From Oleiphilaceae bacterium (lineage in GTDB: Bacteria > Pseudomonadota > Gammaproteobacteria > Pseudomonadales > Oleiphilaceae), in the NCBI GenBank assembly GCA_018334495.1, contig JAGXLV010000005.1, positions 16,542 to 80,541 of the forward strand: DNA of 64,000 nucleotides. Reading direction: 5' to 3'. This document shows positions 49,785 through 62,218 of the stretch, one piece after another. The translations under genes and the position numbers were made by a program. Each line of letters starts with the position of its first letter. The stretch's first letter is position 1. The notes under the pieces are model-generated. The model was not told the DNA's origin. It worked only from the letters and a program-made list of their open reading frames with translations, and did not search any database.

Positions 49785-50426
49785 GTGGATGGACTCAAGC
49801 AACGTGTGATCGGAGCGCTGGTGCTGGTGTCGCTAGCCATCATTTTCGTCCCAATGATGTTCGACGAACCTCATAGCGAGAGATCATCCCGTGTTCTCGA
49901 CCTCCCGGAGGAGCCAGCATTCCCCGAGGTCCAGCCGTCGTCCGACGCTGAGACAGTTGTCAGCAAAGAGCCTGCCTATAGAATTGAAGAGTCGGATGAC
50001 CCAGGCGGTGAGCGTCAGGATCCGGCGAAAACCAATGAAGCGGCCGCCTCGGCTGACGTTCTTGAACCTCAGCCGGCGCCGGACGAGCCGGTACAATCCG
50101 CTGAAGCGGATGAGCCTGTTTCTGAGTCGTCAGAAACGTCCGGACAGCCCGAATCGGTTGAAACGGCGGAGTTTGCGCAGACCCTTGAAGGTGCCTGGAT
50201 CGTTCAGCTGGGCAGCTTCGGAAGTGCTGACAACGCCCGTCGGCTCCGGGATAAGGTTCGGGAGCAGGGCTATGACTCTCATATCCAGCAAGTGGAACGG
50301 GGTGATGCCATTCTCAGCCGTGTTTTTTCAGGGCCGTTTGTGGACAGGGCATCGGCTGATAAAGCCAAGAAAATCCTTGATTCGGAATTTGGCGTCAACA
50401 GTCTGGTCACCGCCGGTGGCGGGTAA
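49785..50426 (+). CDS. SPOR-domain cell-division-associated protein (DedD-like)
   Basis: 213 residues from GTG 49785, which begins MDGLKQRVIGALVLVSLAIIF, the standard N terminus of this family; GGGGGT lies upstream. One membrane helix at about 7-25, a Pro/Glu/Ser-rich periplasmic linker, and a C-terminal SPOR domain (about 138-213, WIVQLGSFGSADNARRLRDKV...SRVFSGPFVDRASADKAK) which binds denuded glycan at the division septum. The folC-dedD-cvpA-purF order is conserved in gammaproteobacteria. Confidence 0.9.
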   Translation: MDGLKQRVIGALVLVSLAIIFVPMMFDEPHSERSSRVLDLPEEPAFPEVQPSSDAETVVSKEPAYRIEESDDPGGERQDPAKTNEAAASADVLEPQPAPDEPVQSAEADEPVSESSETSGQPESVETAEFAQTLEGAWIVQLGSFGSADNARRLRDKVREQGYDSHIQQVERGDAILSRVFSGPFVDRASADKAKKILDSEFGVNSLVTAGGG

Positions 50427-50511
50427 GGACTGTGCCTTTCGCCCTTTACCAGTTTGGTGTGCCGCCAATTCCTGATAGAATCCGCACTCTCGTATTACAG
50501 TCAGGTTGCTC

Positions 50512-51057
50512 ATGAACGCGTTGATCTGGATAGATTGGGTCATCATTGCGCTGATCACTGTCTCGACGCTCCTCAGTCTGAAGCGCGGTTTTGTCAGGGA
50601 AGCGCTTTCCCTGGTCTTCTGGATTGGCGCTTTTGTTCTGGCAAGAACTTTCCAGCCCCAGATGCAGTCTCTGCTTGAGAGCACGGTTGAAACCGTCATG
50701 GTTCGACAGATCGCAGCATTTTCCATTCTGTTTTTTGGGACGCTGGTGATCGGCGCCATCGTCAGTAACATGGCGGGCTCTCTGATCAGAGCAACAGGAC
50801 TGAGTGCTACCGACCGGGTTCTCGGCATGGGGTTTGGTCTCTTGCGCGGCGTTGTGGTTGTGGTCGTGGCGATCGCGTTCATGCGTTACACGCCGCTTTC
50901 GGAAGATACATGGTGGCGGGATTCTGTCATGATCCAGCGTCTGGCTGTCGTGGAAGACTGGTCGAGGCGTACCTTGGGTGGTGACTATGAAGGTTACCTG
51001 AGTCCGGCGTCGGAATTGGTTCCCTCGGCCGCTTTGCCGGGTAGTACGACTCATTGA
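50512..51057 (+). CDS. cvpA: CvpA family inner-membrane protein
   Basis: 181 residues from ATG 50512. Four membrane helices are visible (about 4-24, 28-48, 63-85 and 100-125), with the CvpA signature LKRGFVREALSLVFWIGAFVLA and RVLGMGFGLLRGV. First found as needed for colicin V production; linked to envelope stress and bile tolerance in other species. Located 36 bases upstream of purF as in E. coli. Confidence 0.94.
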   Translation: MNALIWIDWVIIALITVSTLLSLKRGFVREALSLVFWIGAFVLARTFQPQMQSLLESTVETVMVRQIAAFSILFFGTLVIGAIVSNMAGSLIRATGLSATDRVLGMGFGLLRGVVVVVVAIAFMRYTPLSEDTWWRDSVMIQRLAVVEDWSRRTLGGDYEGYLSPASELVPSAALPGSTTH

Positions 51058-51093
51058 TATTTTTGTTCTAATGCGCTGGAGTAGTAAGCATTC

Positions 51094-52623
51094 ATGTGTG
51101 GAATCGTCGGAATTGTCAGTACTACCAATGTAAACCAGACGTTGTACGATGCCCTGACCGTACTCCAGCATCGCGGCCAGGATGCGGCGGGAATTGTAAC
51201 CTTCCAGGATGAGCGCTTTTTTCTGCGCAAGGACAACGGCCTGGTGAGAGACGTGTTCCGCACCCGCCACATGAGACGGCTGGTAGGCAATGTGGGTATT
51301 GGTCATATCCGTTACCCGACAGCGGGCAGTTCCAGTTCGGCCGAGGCCCAGCCTTTTTACGTCAACAGCCCTTATGGCATTACGCTGGCCCACAACGGCA
51401 ACCTCACTAACGCGGATGATCTGAACGAAGACCTGTTCCGCACCGACCTGCGACACATCAATACCAATTCCGACTCGGAAGTTCTGCTCAACGTTTTTGC
51501 CCATGAGCTTCAGAAGCTGGGCAAGCTGAATCCCACCAAGGAAGAAATCTTTGCGGCTGTAGCTGCCGTCCACGAGCGCTGCCGCGGGGCCTACGCGGCC
51601 ATCGCCATGATTACCGGCTATGGCATCGTGGGCTTCCGGGACCCCAACGGCATTCGTCCCGTGTGTTACGGCGTGCGCAAAACCGAAGAGGGTGAGGAAT
51701 ACATGATCGCCTCCGAAAGTGTCGCACTGCGCGCGGCCGGCTTCACTCTGGTCCGCGACATTGCGCCCGGCGAGGCGGTTTACATTGAAACTGACGGTAC
51801 GCTTTACACGCGACAGTGTGCCCGGCAACCACGCCTGATTCCCTGTATTTTCGAGCACGTGTATTTTGCCCGACCCGACTCCATCATTGATCAGGTCTCG
51901 GTCTATAAAGCGCGCTTGCGGATGGGTGAAACCCTGGCTGAAAAAGTGCTGAGGGAAAATCCGCACCACGACATCGATGTGGTCATGCCCATTCCGGACA
52001 CCAGCCGTACCTCCGCCATGCAGATGGCCCACCGGCTTGGCGTCAAATTCCGTGAGGGCTTCATCAAAAACCGTTATATCGGTCGTACCTTTATTATGCC
52101 GGGGCAGACATTGCGCAAGAAATCCGTGCGCCAGAAACTCAACCCGATTGATCTTGAGTTCAAGGGCAAGAATGTCATGCTCGTGGACGATTCCATTGTT
52201 CGTGGCACCACCTGCAAAGAAATCGTCCAGATGGCGCGGGAAGCCGGTGCCAATAAGGTTTTCTTCGCGTCAGCCGCGCCGCCGGTGCGTTATCCCAATG
52301 TTTACGGCATCGATATGCCGGCGGCCAGCGAACTGATCGCCCACGACCGCAGCATCGAGCAAGTTCGGGAACTGATCGGCGCCGACTGGCTGCTGTATCA
52401 GGATCTGCCGGATCTGATCAGCTCTGTCAGCGACGTTAACCCGGACATCGATGGGTGGGAGTGTTCCGTATTCGATGGCTATTATGTGACCGGGGATATT
52501 GACGCCACTTATCTCGCAAGGCTGGAGTCCCAGCGTGGTGACGACAGCCAGGCGCTTAACAACGCCGGCAACGACGCGGGTTCCGGTAACGGAATTATTG
52601 ATCTTTACAACGACGAAGACTGA
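51094..52623 (+). CDS. purF: amidophosphoribosyltransferase
   Basis: 509 residues. N-terminal nucleophile Cys2 in MCGIVGIVS, glutaminase motifs HRGQDAAGI and HNGNLTN, and the PRPP-binding loop [13 protein letters not shown]. First committed step of purine synthesis: transfers glutamine amide to PRPP. Follows cvpA and precedes metZ by 11 bases, the Pseudomonas order. Confidence 0.97.
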   Translation: MCGIVGIVSTTNVNQTLYDALTVLQHRGQDAAGIVTFQDERFFLRKDNGLVRDVFRTRHMRRLVGNVGIGHIRYPTAGSSSSAEAQPFYVNSPYGITLAHNGNLTNADDLNEDLFRTDLRHINTNSDSEVLLNVFAHELQKLGKLNPTKEEIFAAVAAVHERCRGAYAAIAMITGYGIVGFRDPNGIRPVCYGVRKTEEGEEYMIASESVALRAAGFTLVRDIAPGEAVYIETDGTLYTRQCARQPRLIPCIFEHVYFARPDSIIDQVSVYKARLRMGETLAEKVLRENPHHDIDVVMPIPDTSRTSAMQMAHRLGVKFREGFIKNRYIGRTFIMPGQTLRKKSVRQKLNPIDLEFKGKNVMLVDDSIVRGTTCKEIVQMAREAGANKVFFASAAPPVRYPNVYGIDMPAASELIAHDRSIEQVRELIGADWLLYQDLPDLISSVSDVNPDIDGWECSVFDGYYVTGDIDATYLARLESQRGDDSQALNNAGNDAGSGNGIIDLYNDED

Positions 52624-52634
52624 GGCCAGATAAA

Positions 52635-53858
52635 ATGACCCTGCGACGTGAAGAGAGTGTCTCCATTCCGGAATCGGACCTGGAAGGTGTGTCCGTTGAT
52701 ACGCTGGCTGTTCGGGCAGGGCAGATAAGGACGGAACAGCTGGAACATGGCGATCCGATTTTCCCGACCTCCAGTTTTGTCTATGGCAGCGCGGCTCAGG
52801 CCGCCGCCCGTTTCTCTGGAGACGAGCCGGGAAATATCTATTCCCGTTTCACGAACCCCACAGTGCAGGCGTTCGAGGCGAGAATCGCGGCGATGGAAGG
52901 TGGCGAGCGCGCGGTGGCGACAGGCTCCGGTATGGCCGCAATCCTGAGTACTTGCATGGCGCTGCTGCAAAGTGGTGACCACATTGTATGTTCACGTGGT
53001 GTTTTCGGCACCACCAATGTGCTTTTCCAGAAATATCTGGCCCGTTTCGGCGTCGACACCACCTTCGTCAGCCTGACCGATATGGCCGAGTGGCAGGGCG
53101 CTGTGCGTCCGGAAACCCGCATGATATTCATCGAGACCCCGTCCAATCCGCTGTGTGAAGTGGCGGATATGACGGCATTGAAAGCACTGGCCGTTTCGGC
53201 AGATGCCTATTTTGTGGTGGATAATTGTTTCTGCACGCCGGTGCTGCAACGGCCTTTCGAATTTGGTGCGGACATTATCATTCACTCGGCTACCAAGTAT
53301 CTGGATGGCCAGGGCCGATGCGTCGGCGGCGTTGTCGTCGGCTCCAACCAACTCATGGAGGAAGTCTACGGTTTCATGCGTTCGGCAGGCCCCAGTCTGA
53401 GCCCGTTTAACGCATGGATATTTCTCAAGGGTCTGGAAACCTTACCAATCCGTATGCGCGCCCACTGCGAGAATGCATTAGAGTTGGCCCAGTGGCTGAA
53501 GCAGCAACCCGGTATTACCCAAGTGTTCTATTCCGGTCTCACAGACCATCCACAGCATGAACTTGCCGCCCGCCAGCAGACCGGTTTCGGCGGTGTTCTC
53601 TCTTTCACCGTGGCGGGCGGCAAAGCGGCGGCCTGGGCTTTCATCGATGCGACCCGGATGATTTCCATTACCGCGAATCTGGGCGATGTGAAAACCACCA
53701 TTACTCACCCCGGCACGACGACACACGGTCGTTTGTCACCGGAAGACAAAGAGTTGGCAGGAATCACCGATAGCCTGGTCCGAATCTCCGTGGGTATCGA
53801 GTCGCTGGAGGACATCAAGCAGGACCTCAGGCGGGGTCTGGCCGTTCTTTCAGTTTGA
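52635..53858 (+). CDS. metZ: O-succinylhomoserine sulfhydrylase
   Basis: 407 residues. PLP-dependent Cys/Met metabolism enzyme: SRFTNPTVQAFEARIAAMEG, the PLP lysine in HSATKYLDGQGRCVGG (the DGQGR form is typical of MetZ), and ITHPGTTTHGRLSPEDKE. Makes homocysteine directly from O-succinylhomoserine and sulfide. It draws on sulfide from the pathway that includes cysH in this window, and on the aspartate semialdehyde branch of asd. Confidence 0.95.
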   Translation: MTLRREESVSIPESDLEGVSVDTLAVRAGQIRTEQLEHGDPIFPTSSFVYGSAAQAAARFSGDEPGNIYSRFTNPTVQAFEARIAAMEGGERAVATGSGMAAILSTCMALLQSGDHIVCSRGVFGTTNVLFQKYLARFGVDTTFVSLTDMAEWQGAVRPETRMIFIETPSNPLCEVADMTALKALAVSADAYFVVDNCFCTPVLQRPFEFGADIIIHSATKYLDGQGRCVGGVVVGSNQLMEEVYGFMRSAGPSLSPFNAWIFLKGLETLPIRMRAHCENALELAQWLKQQPGITQVFYSGLTDHPQHELAARQQTGFGGVLSFTVAGGKAAAWAFIDATRMISITANLGDVKTTITHPGTTTHGRLSPEDKELAGITDSLVRISVGIESLEDIKQDLRRGLAVLSV

Positions 53859-53949
53859 GCCTGATCTTTAATCGACCGGGTAGAAACCAAGCCAGGCCAG
53901 ATTACGTCAGCGGCTTACACGATTTATCAACGGAACAGTCTGATTGCTC

Positions 53950-56586
53950 ATGGCCGAACCGAAAAAAGCGGTATCAGCACCGCAATTGAGTGAAAAACAA
54001 CAACGTTTTCGGCGTTTGCTTGCCCAGTTTGCCCGGGAAGGCACGGTCATTGGGCTGGTTGCCCTGTGTATTTACCTGGGTATGGCACTGATTACGTTCA
54101 GCGCCGGCGATCCGGGTTGGGCCAGCATCGGTCATGATACCCATGTGTCGAACCACGCCGGTCGGACCGGGGCCTGGGTGGCCAGCCTGTTGCGGGACTT
54201 TTTTGGCCAGGTGGCCTTTCTTTTTCCGGTCATGATCGCAGGCTATGCCCTGATGCTGTTTCGCCTTCGGCATGAGCCCATGGACGTACACTGGCCCTTG
54301 CTGCTGGTTCGTTTTGGCGGATTTGTCCTGATCCTGGCGTCGGCTACCGCACTATTGTCGCTTTATTCCCTGCTCGGCCTGGCGTCCTCGTCGGGCGGAG
54401 TCTTGGGCGTTGCCATTTCCGACGCTATGGTTCGATTGTTCAACCTGCCGGCTACGACCGTCTTGCTGATGGCCAATTTTCTGTTCGCGCTTACGGTGAC
54501 CCTGGGGTTGTCGTGGTTCAATCTTATGGACCGGGTGGGCGGCCTGACACTGCGCTTATTGGGCGCTTCTCGCCGGGCTTTGAAAGCGCCGTTCGTGCGG
54601 CACAGCATGGCTGCCAGGGACAAAGAGGCGCCAGCGTCTGCCAAGCCGGCAACCCTGACAAAGCCTGAAAAACCGCCCAGGGCTGAAAAAACAAAATCCG
54701 CTGGTGCGGAGCCGCCCATAGTCAACAACCGGGTGTCGGAGCCCTTGGGGCATCGGCCCTGGTGGAAACGAATGCTGGGTATTGGCCGGAAAAAAGAAGA
54801 GCTGTCACCCCCGCGCGTCGAACCGGCACTGGATGGACTTATGGGGCAGGTGAGCGACCCCGGGCAGGTTGAAAGCTTCTCTTCCCGCGAAGGCGCAGAT
54901 ACGGATTACACCGAATCCCTTTCCGCCGAGCCGAAACCCAGCAAGGCCAAAGGTGGTTCTCCCAAAGCCGACACCGCTGCCACGACCGGCAAGTCCCTGA
55001 AAATCTCCCCCTTCAAACGCAACGAAGAGCCGGCGAGCGCCAGGGGCGAAAAGCAACCCTCGCTGTTCGACAGCATCGAAAGCTCTATTCCGCCCATTTC
55101 ATTGCTTGATCCACCGGATGAGCGTCAGGAAAGGGGCTATTCCGAAGAGGCGCTGGAAAACATGTCGCGCCTGTTGGAAACCAAGCTGGCGGATTTTGGC
55201 GTGTCGGTTGAAGTAGTCGAGGTCAACCCGGGTCCGGTTATTACCCGTTTTGAAATCAAACCCGCGGCGGGCGTCAAGGTCAGCCGGATTTCCAATCTTG
55301 CAAAAGACCTGGCCCGATCGTTGGCCGTGCTTAGCGTCAGGGTCGTGGAAGTGATTCCCGGCAAATCTGTGGTCGGTATCGAAATCCCCAACGAAGAGCG
55401 GGAGATGGTCCGGCTCAGTGAGGTACTTGGCGCCCGGGTCTTTACCGAGTCTTCGTCGCCGCTGACGCTGGCCCTGGGTAACGATATCGGCGGTAACCCG
55501 ATGGTGGCCAACCTGTCCAAAATGCCGCACCTTCTGGTGGCCGGCACCACCGGTTCGGGCAAATCGGTGGGCGTGAATGCCATGATACTGAGCATGTTGC
55601 TCAAGGCGACGCCGGAGGAAGTGCGTTTTATCATGGTGGACCCGAAGATGCTGGAATTGAGTATCTACGACGGCATCCCGCACCTGTTGGCGCCGGTGGT
55701 CACCGACATGAAAGAAGCGGCCAATGCCTTGCGCTGGTGTGTGGCGGAAATGGAGCGGCGTTATAAGTTGCTGGCAAACCTCGGTGTTCGCAACGTGGCA
55801 AGCTTTAACCGGAAGGTCAAGGACGCTCGGGAGGCTGGCGAGCCTTTACTTGATCCGATCTGGAAACCGGATGAGTATCTGGATAACGACGAACAGTCGC
55901 GGCCGGAACTCGACACCTTGCCGTTTATTGTGGTGGTGATCGATGAGTTTGCCGACATGATGATGATTGTCGGCAAGAAAGTTGAAGAACTCATTGCGCG
56001 TATTGCCCAAAAAGCGCGAGCCGCCGGCATTCACCTGATTCTTGCCACCCAGCGCCCGTCTGTTGACGTGATAACCGGCTTGATCAAGGCCAACATACCC
56101 ACCCGGATGTCGTTCCAGGTATCGTCCAAGATTGATTCCCGGACTGTGCTGGACCAGGGTGGCGCAGAGCAACTGCTCGGTCATGGCGACATGTTGTATC
56201 TGCCGCCCGGCTCGGGTCTGCCGGTTCGTGTTCATGGCGCTTTTGTCGATGACGATGAGGTGCATCGAGTGGTCAACGCCTGGAAAGAGCGCGGTGAGCC
56301 GGTCTATGTCGATGATGTGCTTAACGGTGCCGAAGGCGAAAATCTTCCGGGTGTCCCTAATTTGTCCGGCGGTGGTGACAGCGAATCGGATTCCCTGTTC
56401 GATGAGGCAGTCGCCTTCGTCACAGAAGGCCGGCGGGTTTCCATTTCATCGGTACAACGTAAATTCAAGATCGGTTACAACCGGGCGGCCAATCTGGTGG
56501 AGGCTATGGAGGCCTCCGGCGTGGTCAGCTCGGCCGGTAATAATGGTGCCCGTGAAGTGCTGGCGGCGCCACCCCCTCGTGATTAG
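53950..56586 (+). CDS. ftsK: DNA translocase FtsK
   Basis: 878 residues from ATG 53950. Four membrane helices in the first 200 residues, a linker of about 200 residues rich in Pro/Ser/Lys, then the RecA-like motor with Walker A GTTGSGKS starting at residue 532, Walker [15 protein letters not shown], and a C-terminal gamma winged helix (about 815-878, LFDEAVAFV...[22 protein letters not shown]) that reads KOPS sequences. Moves chromosome ends through the closing septum and activates XerCD at dif. lolA begins 10 bases downstream. Confidence 0.96.
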   Translation: MAEPKKAVSAPQLSEKQQRFRRLLAQFAREGTVIGLVALCIYLGMALITFSAGDPGWASIGHDTHVSNHAGRTGAWVASLLRDFFGQVAFLFPVMIAGYALMLFRLRHEPMDVHWPLLLVRFGGFVLILASATALLSLYSLLGLASSSGGVLGVAISDAMVRLFNLPATTVLLMANFLFALTVTLGLSWFNLMDRVGGLTLRLLGASRRALKAPFVRHSMAARDKEAPASAKPATLTKPEKPPRAEKTKSAGAEPPIVNNRVSEPLGHRPWWKRMLGIGRKKEELSPPRVEPALDGLMGQVSDPGQVESFSSREGADTDYTESLSAEPKPSKAKGGSPKADTAATTGKSLKISPFKRNEEPASARGEKQPSLFDSIESSIPPISLLDPPDERQERGYSEEALENMSRLLETKLADFGVSVEVVEVNPGPVITRFEIKPAAGVKVSRISNLAKDLARSLAVLSVRVVEVIPGKSVVGIEIPNEEREMVRLSEVLGARVFTESSSPLTLALGNDIGGNPMVANLSKMPHLLVAGTTGSGKSVGVNAMILSMLLKATPEEVRFIMVDPKMLELSIYDGIPHLLAPVVTDMKEAANALRWCVAEMERRYKLLANLGVRNVASFNRKVKDAREAGEPLLDPIWKPDEYLDNDEQSRPELDTLPFIVVVIDEFADMMMIVGKKVEELIARIAQKARAAGIHLILATQRPSVDVITGLIKANIPTRMSFQVSSKIDSRTVLDQGGAEQLLGHGDMLYLPPGSGLPVRVHGAFVDDDEVHRVVNAWKERGEPVYVDDVLNGAEGENLPGVPNLSGGGDSESDSLFDEAVAFVTEGRRVSISSVQRKFKIGYNRAANLVEAMEASGVVSSAGNNGAREVLAAPPPRD

Positions 56587-56596
56587 GAGAATGTTG

Positions 56597-57235
56597 ATGA
56601 CGTTCAAACCCCTCAGTTTCTGGTTATCGGCCCTGATGGTCATTGCCATGCCGGCGATGGCGCAGGACAAGTCTGCAACGGAGCGTCTGGCCAATGAGCT
56701 CCGCAACTACCGCACTTATCAGGCTGAATTCGTGCAAACCGTGTCTGATGGCCAGGGCAACAAGGTCCAGGAAGTTCGCGGCGAACTCAAGGCCAAGCGT
56801 CCGGGCCTGTTTTACTGGGAGACCCGGGAGCCCATGACCCAGCTCATCGTCTCCGACGGCGAAGAGGTGGAGGTTTACGACCCGGATCTCGATCAGGTCA
56901 CGATTCACCCCATGGACGAGCAAATGGCCAACACGCCGGCCATGCTTCTCAGTGGCAAGGTCGATAACCTCGAGGAAACCTATGAGGTGAGCTATCGGAC
57001 CTTTGGTGGCAAAACCGTTGAGTACACGTTAAAGCCGAAAAGCCCGGATTCGCTTTTTGTTTCTCTGGCCATGACCTTTTACGAAGGCGAATTGCAGGAG
57101 ATGCGACTGGAGGATTCTCTGGACCAACGCAGTGTCCTGCGTTTCAATCAGATTATCGTTAATGGTTCGGTTTCAGATTCCGCTTTTGAGCTTGATTACC
57201 CGGACAGTGTGGACATCATTCGGGATCAGATCTAA
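56597..57235 (+). CDS. lolA: outer-membrane lipoprotein carrier protein LolA
   Basis: 212 residues from ATG 56597, which is six bases from AGGAGA; ATG 56591 touches that site and is less likely. Signal peptide of about 23 residues ending MPAMAQ. The mature protein matches LolA: YRTYQAEFVQTV, GELKAKRPGLFYWETREPMTQLIVSDG and the acidic VEVYDPDLDQVTI. It carries lipoproteins across the periplasm from LolCDE to LolB. Its stop overlaps the rarA ATG by one base (TAATG). Confidence 0.95.
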   Translation: MTFKPLSFWLSALMVIAMPAMAQDKSATERLANELRNYRTYQAEFVQTVSDGQGNKVQEVRGELKAKRPGLFYWETREPMTQLIVSDGEEVEVYDPDLDQVTIHPMDEQMANTPAMLLSGKVDNLEETYEVSYRTFGGKTVEYTLKPKSPDSLFVSLAMTFYEGELQEMRLEDSLDQRSVLRFNQIIVNGSVSDSAFELDYPDSVDIIRDQI

Positions 57236-58584
57236 TGCAGGATGGCTTGTTCGAAGACAAGCGCGGCCTTGAACCCCTGGCGGCACGGATGCGGCCAGGG
57301 AATCTGGACGAATACGTCGGCCAGGCCCATTTGGTCGGTCCCGGCAAGCCTCTGCGCCGTTCGGTAGAGCAAAGCCAGCTTCACTCCATGATTCTGTGGG
57401 GGCCGCCGGGCGTCGGCAAAACCACCTTCGCCCGCCTTCTTGCCAACCTCGGCGAACTTGTTTTTGAAACCATGTCGGCTGTCATGAGCGGCGTCAAGGA
57501 TATTCGCGACGTCGTGGAGCGGGCCAAGCTTCGAAAGCAGTCCCAGGGCCGGGACACGCTGCTGTTCGTGGATGAAGTGCACCGCTTTAATAAAAGCCAG
57601 CAAGACGCCTTTTTGCCCCATATTGAAGACGGCACCTTTGTGTTTGTTGGCGCCACCACGGAAAACCCCTCGTTTGAACTGAACAGCGCTTTGTTATCCC
57701 GCACCCGCGTTTACGTGCTGAAGAATCTGGACGAGGACGATCTGGTGACGCTCCTGCACCGGGCACTTGCGGCACCGGAAGGGCTGAATGGCGGTGTCCG
57801 GGTCTCGGAGGCAGTCCTCGCCTTGATGGCCGCCGCGGCTGGTGGGGATGCACGGCGGGCGCTTAATATTCTTGAAATCGGGGCGGATCTGGCCGAGCCG
57901 GACCAGGAAGGCAAGCCCAGAATCGGTGAGCAACAGCTGGAACTGGTGCTGCAGACCAGCCTGCGCCGATTCGATAAGGGCGGCGATGTTTTCTACGACC
58001 AGATATCGGCGCTGCACAAGTCGGTGCGGGGCTCCGATCCGGACGGCGCACTTTACTGGATGTGCCGGATGCTGGATGGCGGTTGTGATCCGTTTTATGT
58101 GGCCCGCCGCCTTGTGCGAATCGCCAGTGAAGACATTGGCAACGCCGACCCACGGGCGCTGCGGCTGACCCTGGATGCCTGGGAGTCACAAGAACGCCTG
58201 GGCTCACCGGAAGGCGAACTGGCGTTGGCCCAGGCTGTCACCTACCTGGCATTGGCGCCCAAGAGCAACGCTGTCTACAAAGCCTATAACGAGTGTGTCG
58301 CCAGCATTCGTCAGGAGCCCAGCCATGAGGTGCCGGTGCATTTACGCAACGCCCCAACAAAGTTATTGAAAAGCCTCGGCCATGGCGACGAGTACCGTTA
58401 TGCCCACGACGAGCCAGAGGCATTCGCCGCCGGCGAAACCTACCTGCCGGACGCCATTCGCCACCACCGTTATTACGAGCCAGTGGACCGCGGCCTGGAG
58501 ATTCGCCTCGCTGAAAAGCGTGCCCGTCTGGACGCTAAAAACGCCGCCAGTGATCGCAAACGGCATCCCTCCAATAACGCTTGA
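57235..58584 (+). CDS. rarA: replication-associated recombination protein RarA (MgsA)
   Basis: 449 residues. Clamp-loader-like AAA+ ATPase: RPGNLDEYVGQAHLVG, Walker A GPPGVGKTT, Walker B LLFVDEVHRFNKSQQD, sensor GATTENPSFELNSALLSR, then the tetramerisation domain (YDQISALHKSVRGSDPDGALYW). Acts at stalled replication forks. ATG shares a base with the lolA stop. The ftsK-lolA-rarA-serS order is widely conserved in gammaproteobacteria. Confidence 0.96.
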   Translation: MQDGLFEDKRGLEPLAARMRPGNLDEYVGQAHLVGPGKPLRRSVEQSQLHSMILWGPPGVGKTTFARLLANLGELVFETMSAVMSGVKDIRDVVERAKLRKQSQGRDTLLFVDEVHRFNKSQQDAFLPHIEDGTFVFVGATTENPSFELNSALLSRTRVYVLKNLDEDDLVTLLHRALAAPEGLNGGVRVSEAVLALMAAAAGGDARRALNILEIGADLAEPDQEGKPRIGEQQLELVLQTSLRRFDKGGDVFYDQISALHKSVRGSDPDGALYWMCRMLDGGCDPFYVARRLVRIASEDIGNADPRALRLTLDAWESQERLGSPEGELALAQAVTYLALAPKSNAVYKAYNECVASIRQEPSHEVPVHLRNAPTKLLKSLGHGDEYRYAHDEPEAFAAGETYLPDAIRHHRYYEPVDRGLEIRLAEKRARLDAKNAASDRKRHPSNNA

Positions 58585-58617
58585 ATTCCCGGTGGTGGCA
58601 AGTCCCGGCCAGTGCGG

Positions 58618-58645
58618 TGGTCATAAGAGCCAGTGGCGGTATAAT
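58618..58645 (+). promoter_or_regulatory. candidate promoter for serS
   Basis: TGGTCA (58618-58623), 16-base spacer, perfect TATAAT (58640-58645), 52 bases upstream of the serS ATG, in the 113-base gap after rarA. Good match to a sigma-70 promoter. Confidence 0.6.
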
Positions 58646-58682
58646 GTCGTTTCCCTAAAAAGCTTTTGATTCATTTTAATAA

Positions 58683-60832
<2,150 letters not shown>

Positions 60833-60850
60833 GCTGTAAAGTTGCGCAAA

Positions 60851-60878
60851 AAAATGCCCCGCACAGGCGGAGCATTTT
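60851..60878. terminator. bidirectional terminator between cobA and the DAHP synthase gene
   Basis: Stem AAAATGC-C-CCGC / GCGG-A-GCATTTT with a single mismatched pair and four-base loop, A-rich on one side and T-rich on the other, so it can end transcription of both convergent genes. Confidence 0.85.
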
Positions 60879-60907
60879 ATTCGTCACAGGGCGATGGTGC
60901 TGTCCTG

Positions 60908-61981
60908 TTACCTCACACGTTTGGGCAGAGAGTCCCGGATTTTGTCACTAAGGTCGCGCAAGGCCGTTTCTGTCGTGGGCCAGTCAATACAGGCATCGGT
61001 TACGGACACGCCGTACTTGAGGTCAGCAAGATTCTCCGGAATAGACTGCTTGCCCCAGTTCAGGTGGCTTTCCACCATCAGGCCCTGAATGGACTGGTTG
61101 CCCTCCAGAATCTGGTGAGCAATGTCCTGGATGACCAGCGGCTGGATGCCGGGATCTTTGCTGGAGTTGGCGTGACTGCAATCGACCATGATGGATTTGC
61201 GCAAGCCGGCTTTCTCCAGGGCCTGTTCACACAAAGCAACGTTCACGGAATCATAGTTGGGCTTGCCACCGCCGCCTCGCAACACGGCGTGACCGTAGGC
61301 GTTGCCCTTGGTGCGAACAATGGAAACCTGACCTTTCTGATCGATACCCAGAAAACTGTGGGGATGGGAAACTGACCCCATGGCGTTGATGGCAACGTCC
61401 AGGCTGCCGTCTGTGCCATTCTTGAAGCCGATGGCCATGGACAAACCGCTGCTCATTTCACGGTGAGTCTGGGATTCAGTGGTGCGGGCGCCTATAGCCG
61501 ACCAGGAAATGGTGTCCTGCAGGTATTGCGGTGAAATCGGATCCAGCGCTTCGGTGGCTGTTGGCAGGCCAAGTTCGGCAATATCCAGCAGCAGACGGCG
61601 ACCAATGTGCAGGCCCTGTTCTATGTCAAATGAATCATTAAGGTGGGGATCGTTGATCAACCCTTTCCAGCCTACCGTGGTCCGTGGTTTTTCAAAATAC
61701 ACACGCATGACAATGCAAAGCGTATCGCTGAGTTCGTCCGCCAGTACCTTGAGTTTGCTGGCGTATTCATGGGCCGCTTTGACATCGTGAATCGAGCAGG
61801 GGCCCACGACCACGAACAAGCGCTGGTCTTTGCCATCCATAATGTCGTAGATTGCCTGGCGACCACGGCTGACCGTTTCAGCGGCCTCACTGGAGAGCGG
61901 CATCTCTTTCTTCAGAGCCTCCGGTGTAATAAGCGCTTCCTGACTGGCCACGTTGACGTTCTCAAGTTTATTGCCGGACAT
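60908..61981 (-). CDS. aroF: class I 3-deoxy-7-phosphoheptulonate (DAHP) synthase
   Basis: 357 residues using ATG at 61981; an open frame runs upstream to 62257 but its extra sequence does not look like the family. AroFGH-type signatures: VVVGPCSIHD, RVYFEKPRTTVGWKGLINDPHLNDSFD, ATEALDPISPQYLQDTISWSAIGARTTESQTHREM and MVDCSHANSSKDP. Makes DAHP from PEP and erythrose-4-phosphate, the first step to chorismate (AroC is in this window). Residues after VGWKG look more like AroF than AroH, so the symbol is a best guess and the feedback amino acid is not certain. The 237-base upstream gap is shared with a divergent gene. Confidence 0.9.
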   Translation of the reverse strand: MSGNKLENVNVASQEALITPEALKKEMPLSSEAAETVSRGRQAIYDIMDGKDQRLFVVVGPCSIHDVKAAHEYASKLKVLADELSDTLCIVMRVYFEKPRTTVGWKGLINDPHLNDSFDIEQGLHIGRRLLLDIAELGLPTATEALDPISPQYLQDTISWSAIGARTTESQTHREMSSGLSMAIGFKNGTDGSLDVAINAMGSVSHPHSFLGIDQKGQVSIVRTKGNAYGHAVLRGGGGKPNYDSVNVALCEQALEKAGLRKSIMVDCSHANSSKDPGIQPLVIQDIAHQILEGNQSIQGLMVESHLNWGKQSIPENLADLKYGVSVTDACIDWPTTETALRDLSDKIRDSLPKRVR

Positions 61982-62218
61982 GTTGTTTAAATCCCCGAAA
62001 AGTTCCACCCCGGCGCCTTGCCATTGGTTGCAGGCCGGCCCTGACGGGTTATGTGATAGCGGTTTTATGGTTCGATATATTGCTTTATTTACCCGATCAT
62101 TGCAACGGACGCAGTGGCTCGGGACACCGGTCTTTATGGACGTGAGCGCAGTCTCATGATAGATATGCCCGCAGGTAATGGCCCTGTCGTGCCAACCCCG
62201 TATTACAGGCTGGACTGA

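Noticed and set aside
50446..52032. 528-codon minus-strand frame opposite cvpA and purF
   Set aside because: Histidine/glutamine/arginine-rich composition typical of an antisense shadow; both plus-strand genes are firmly identified.
56132..56596. N-terminal extension of lolA reading through ftsK
   Set aside because: This part overlaps the ftsK gamma domain in another frame; the signal peptide starting at 56597 marks the real start.
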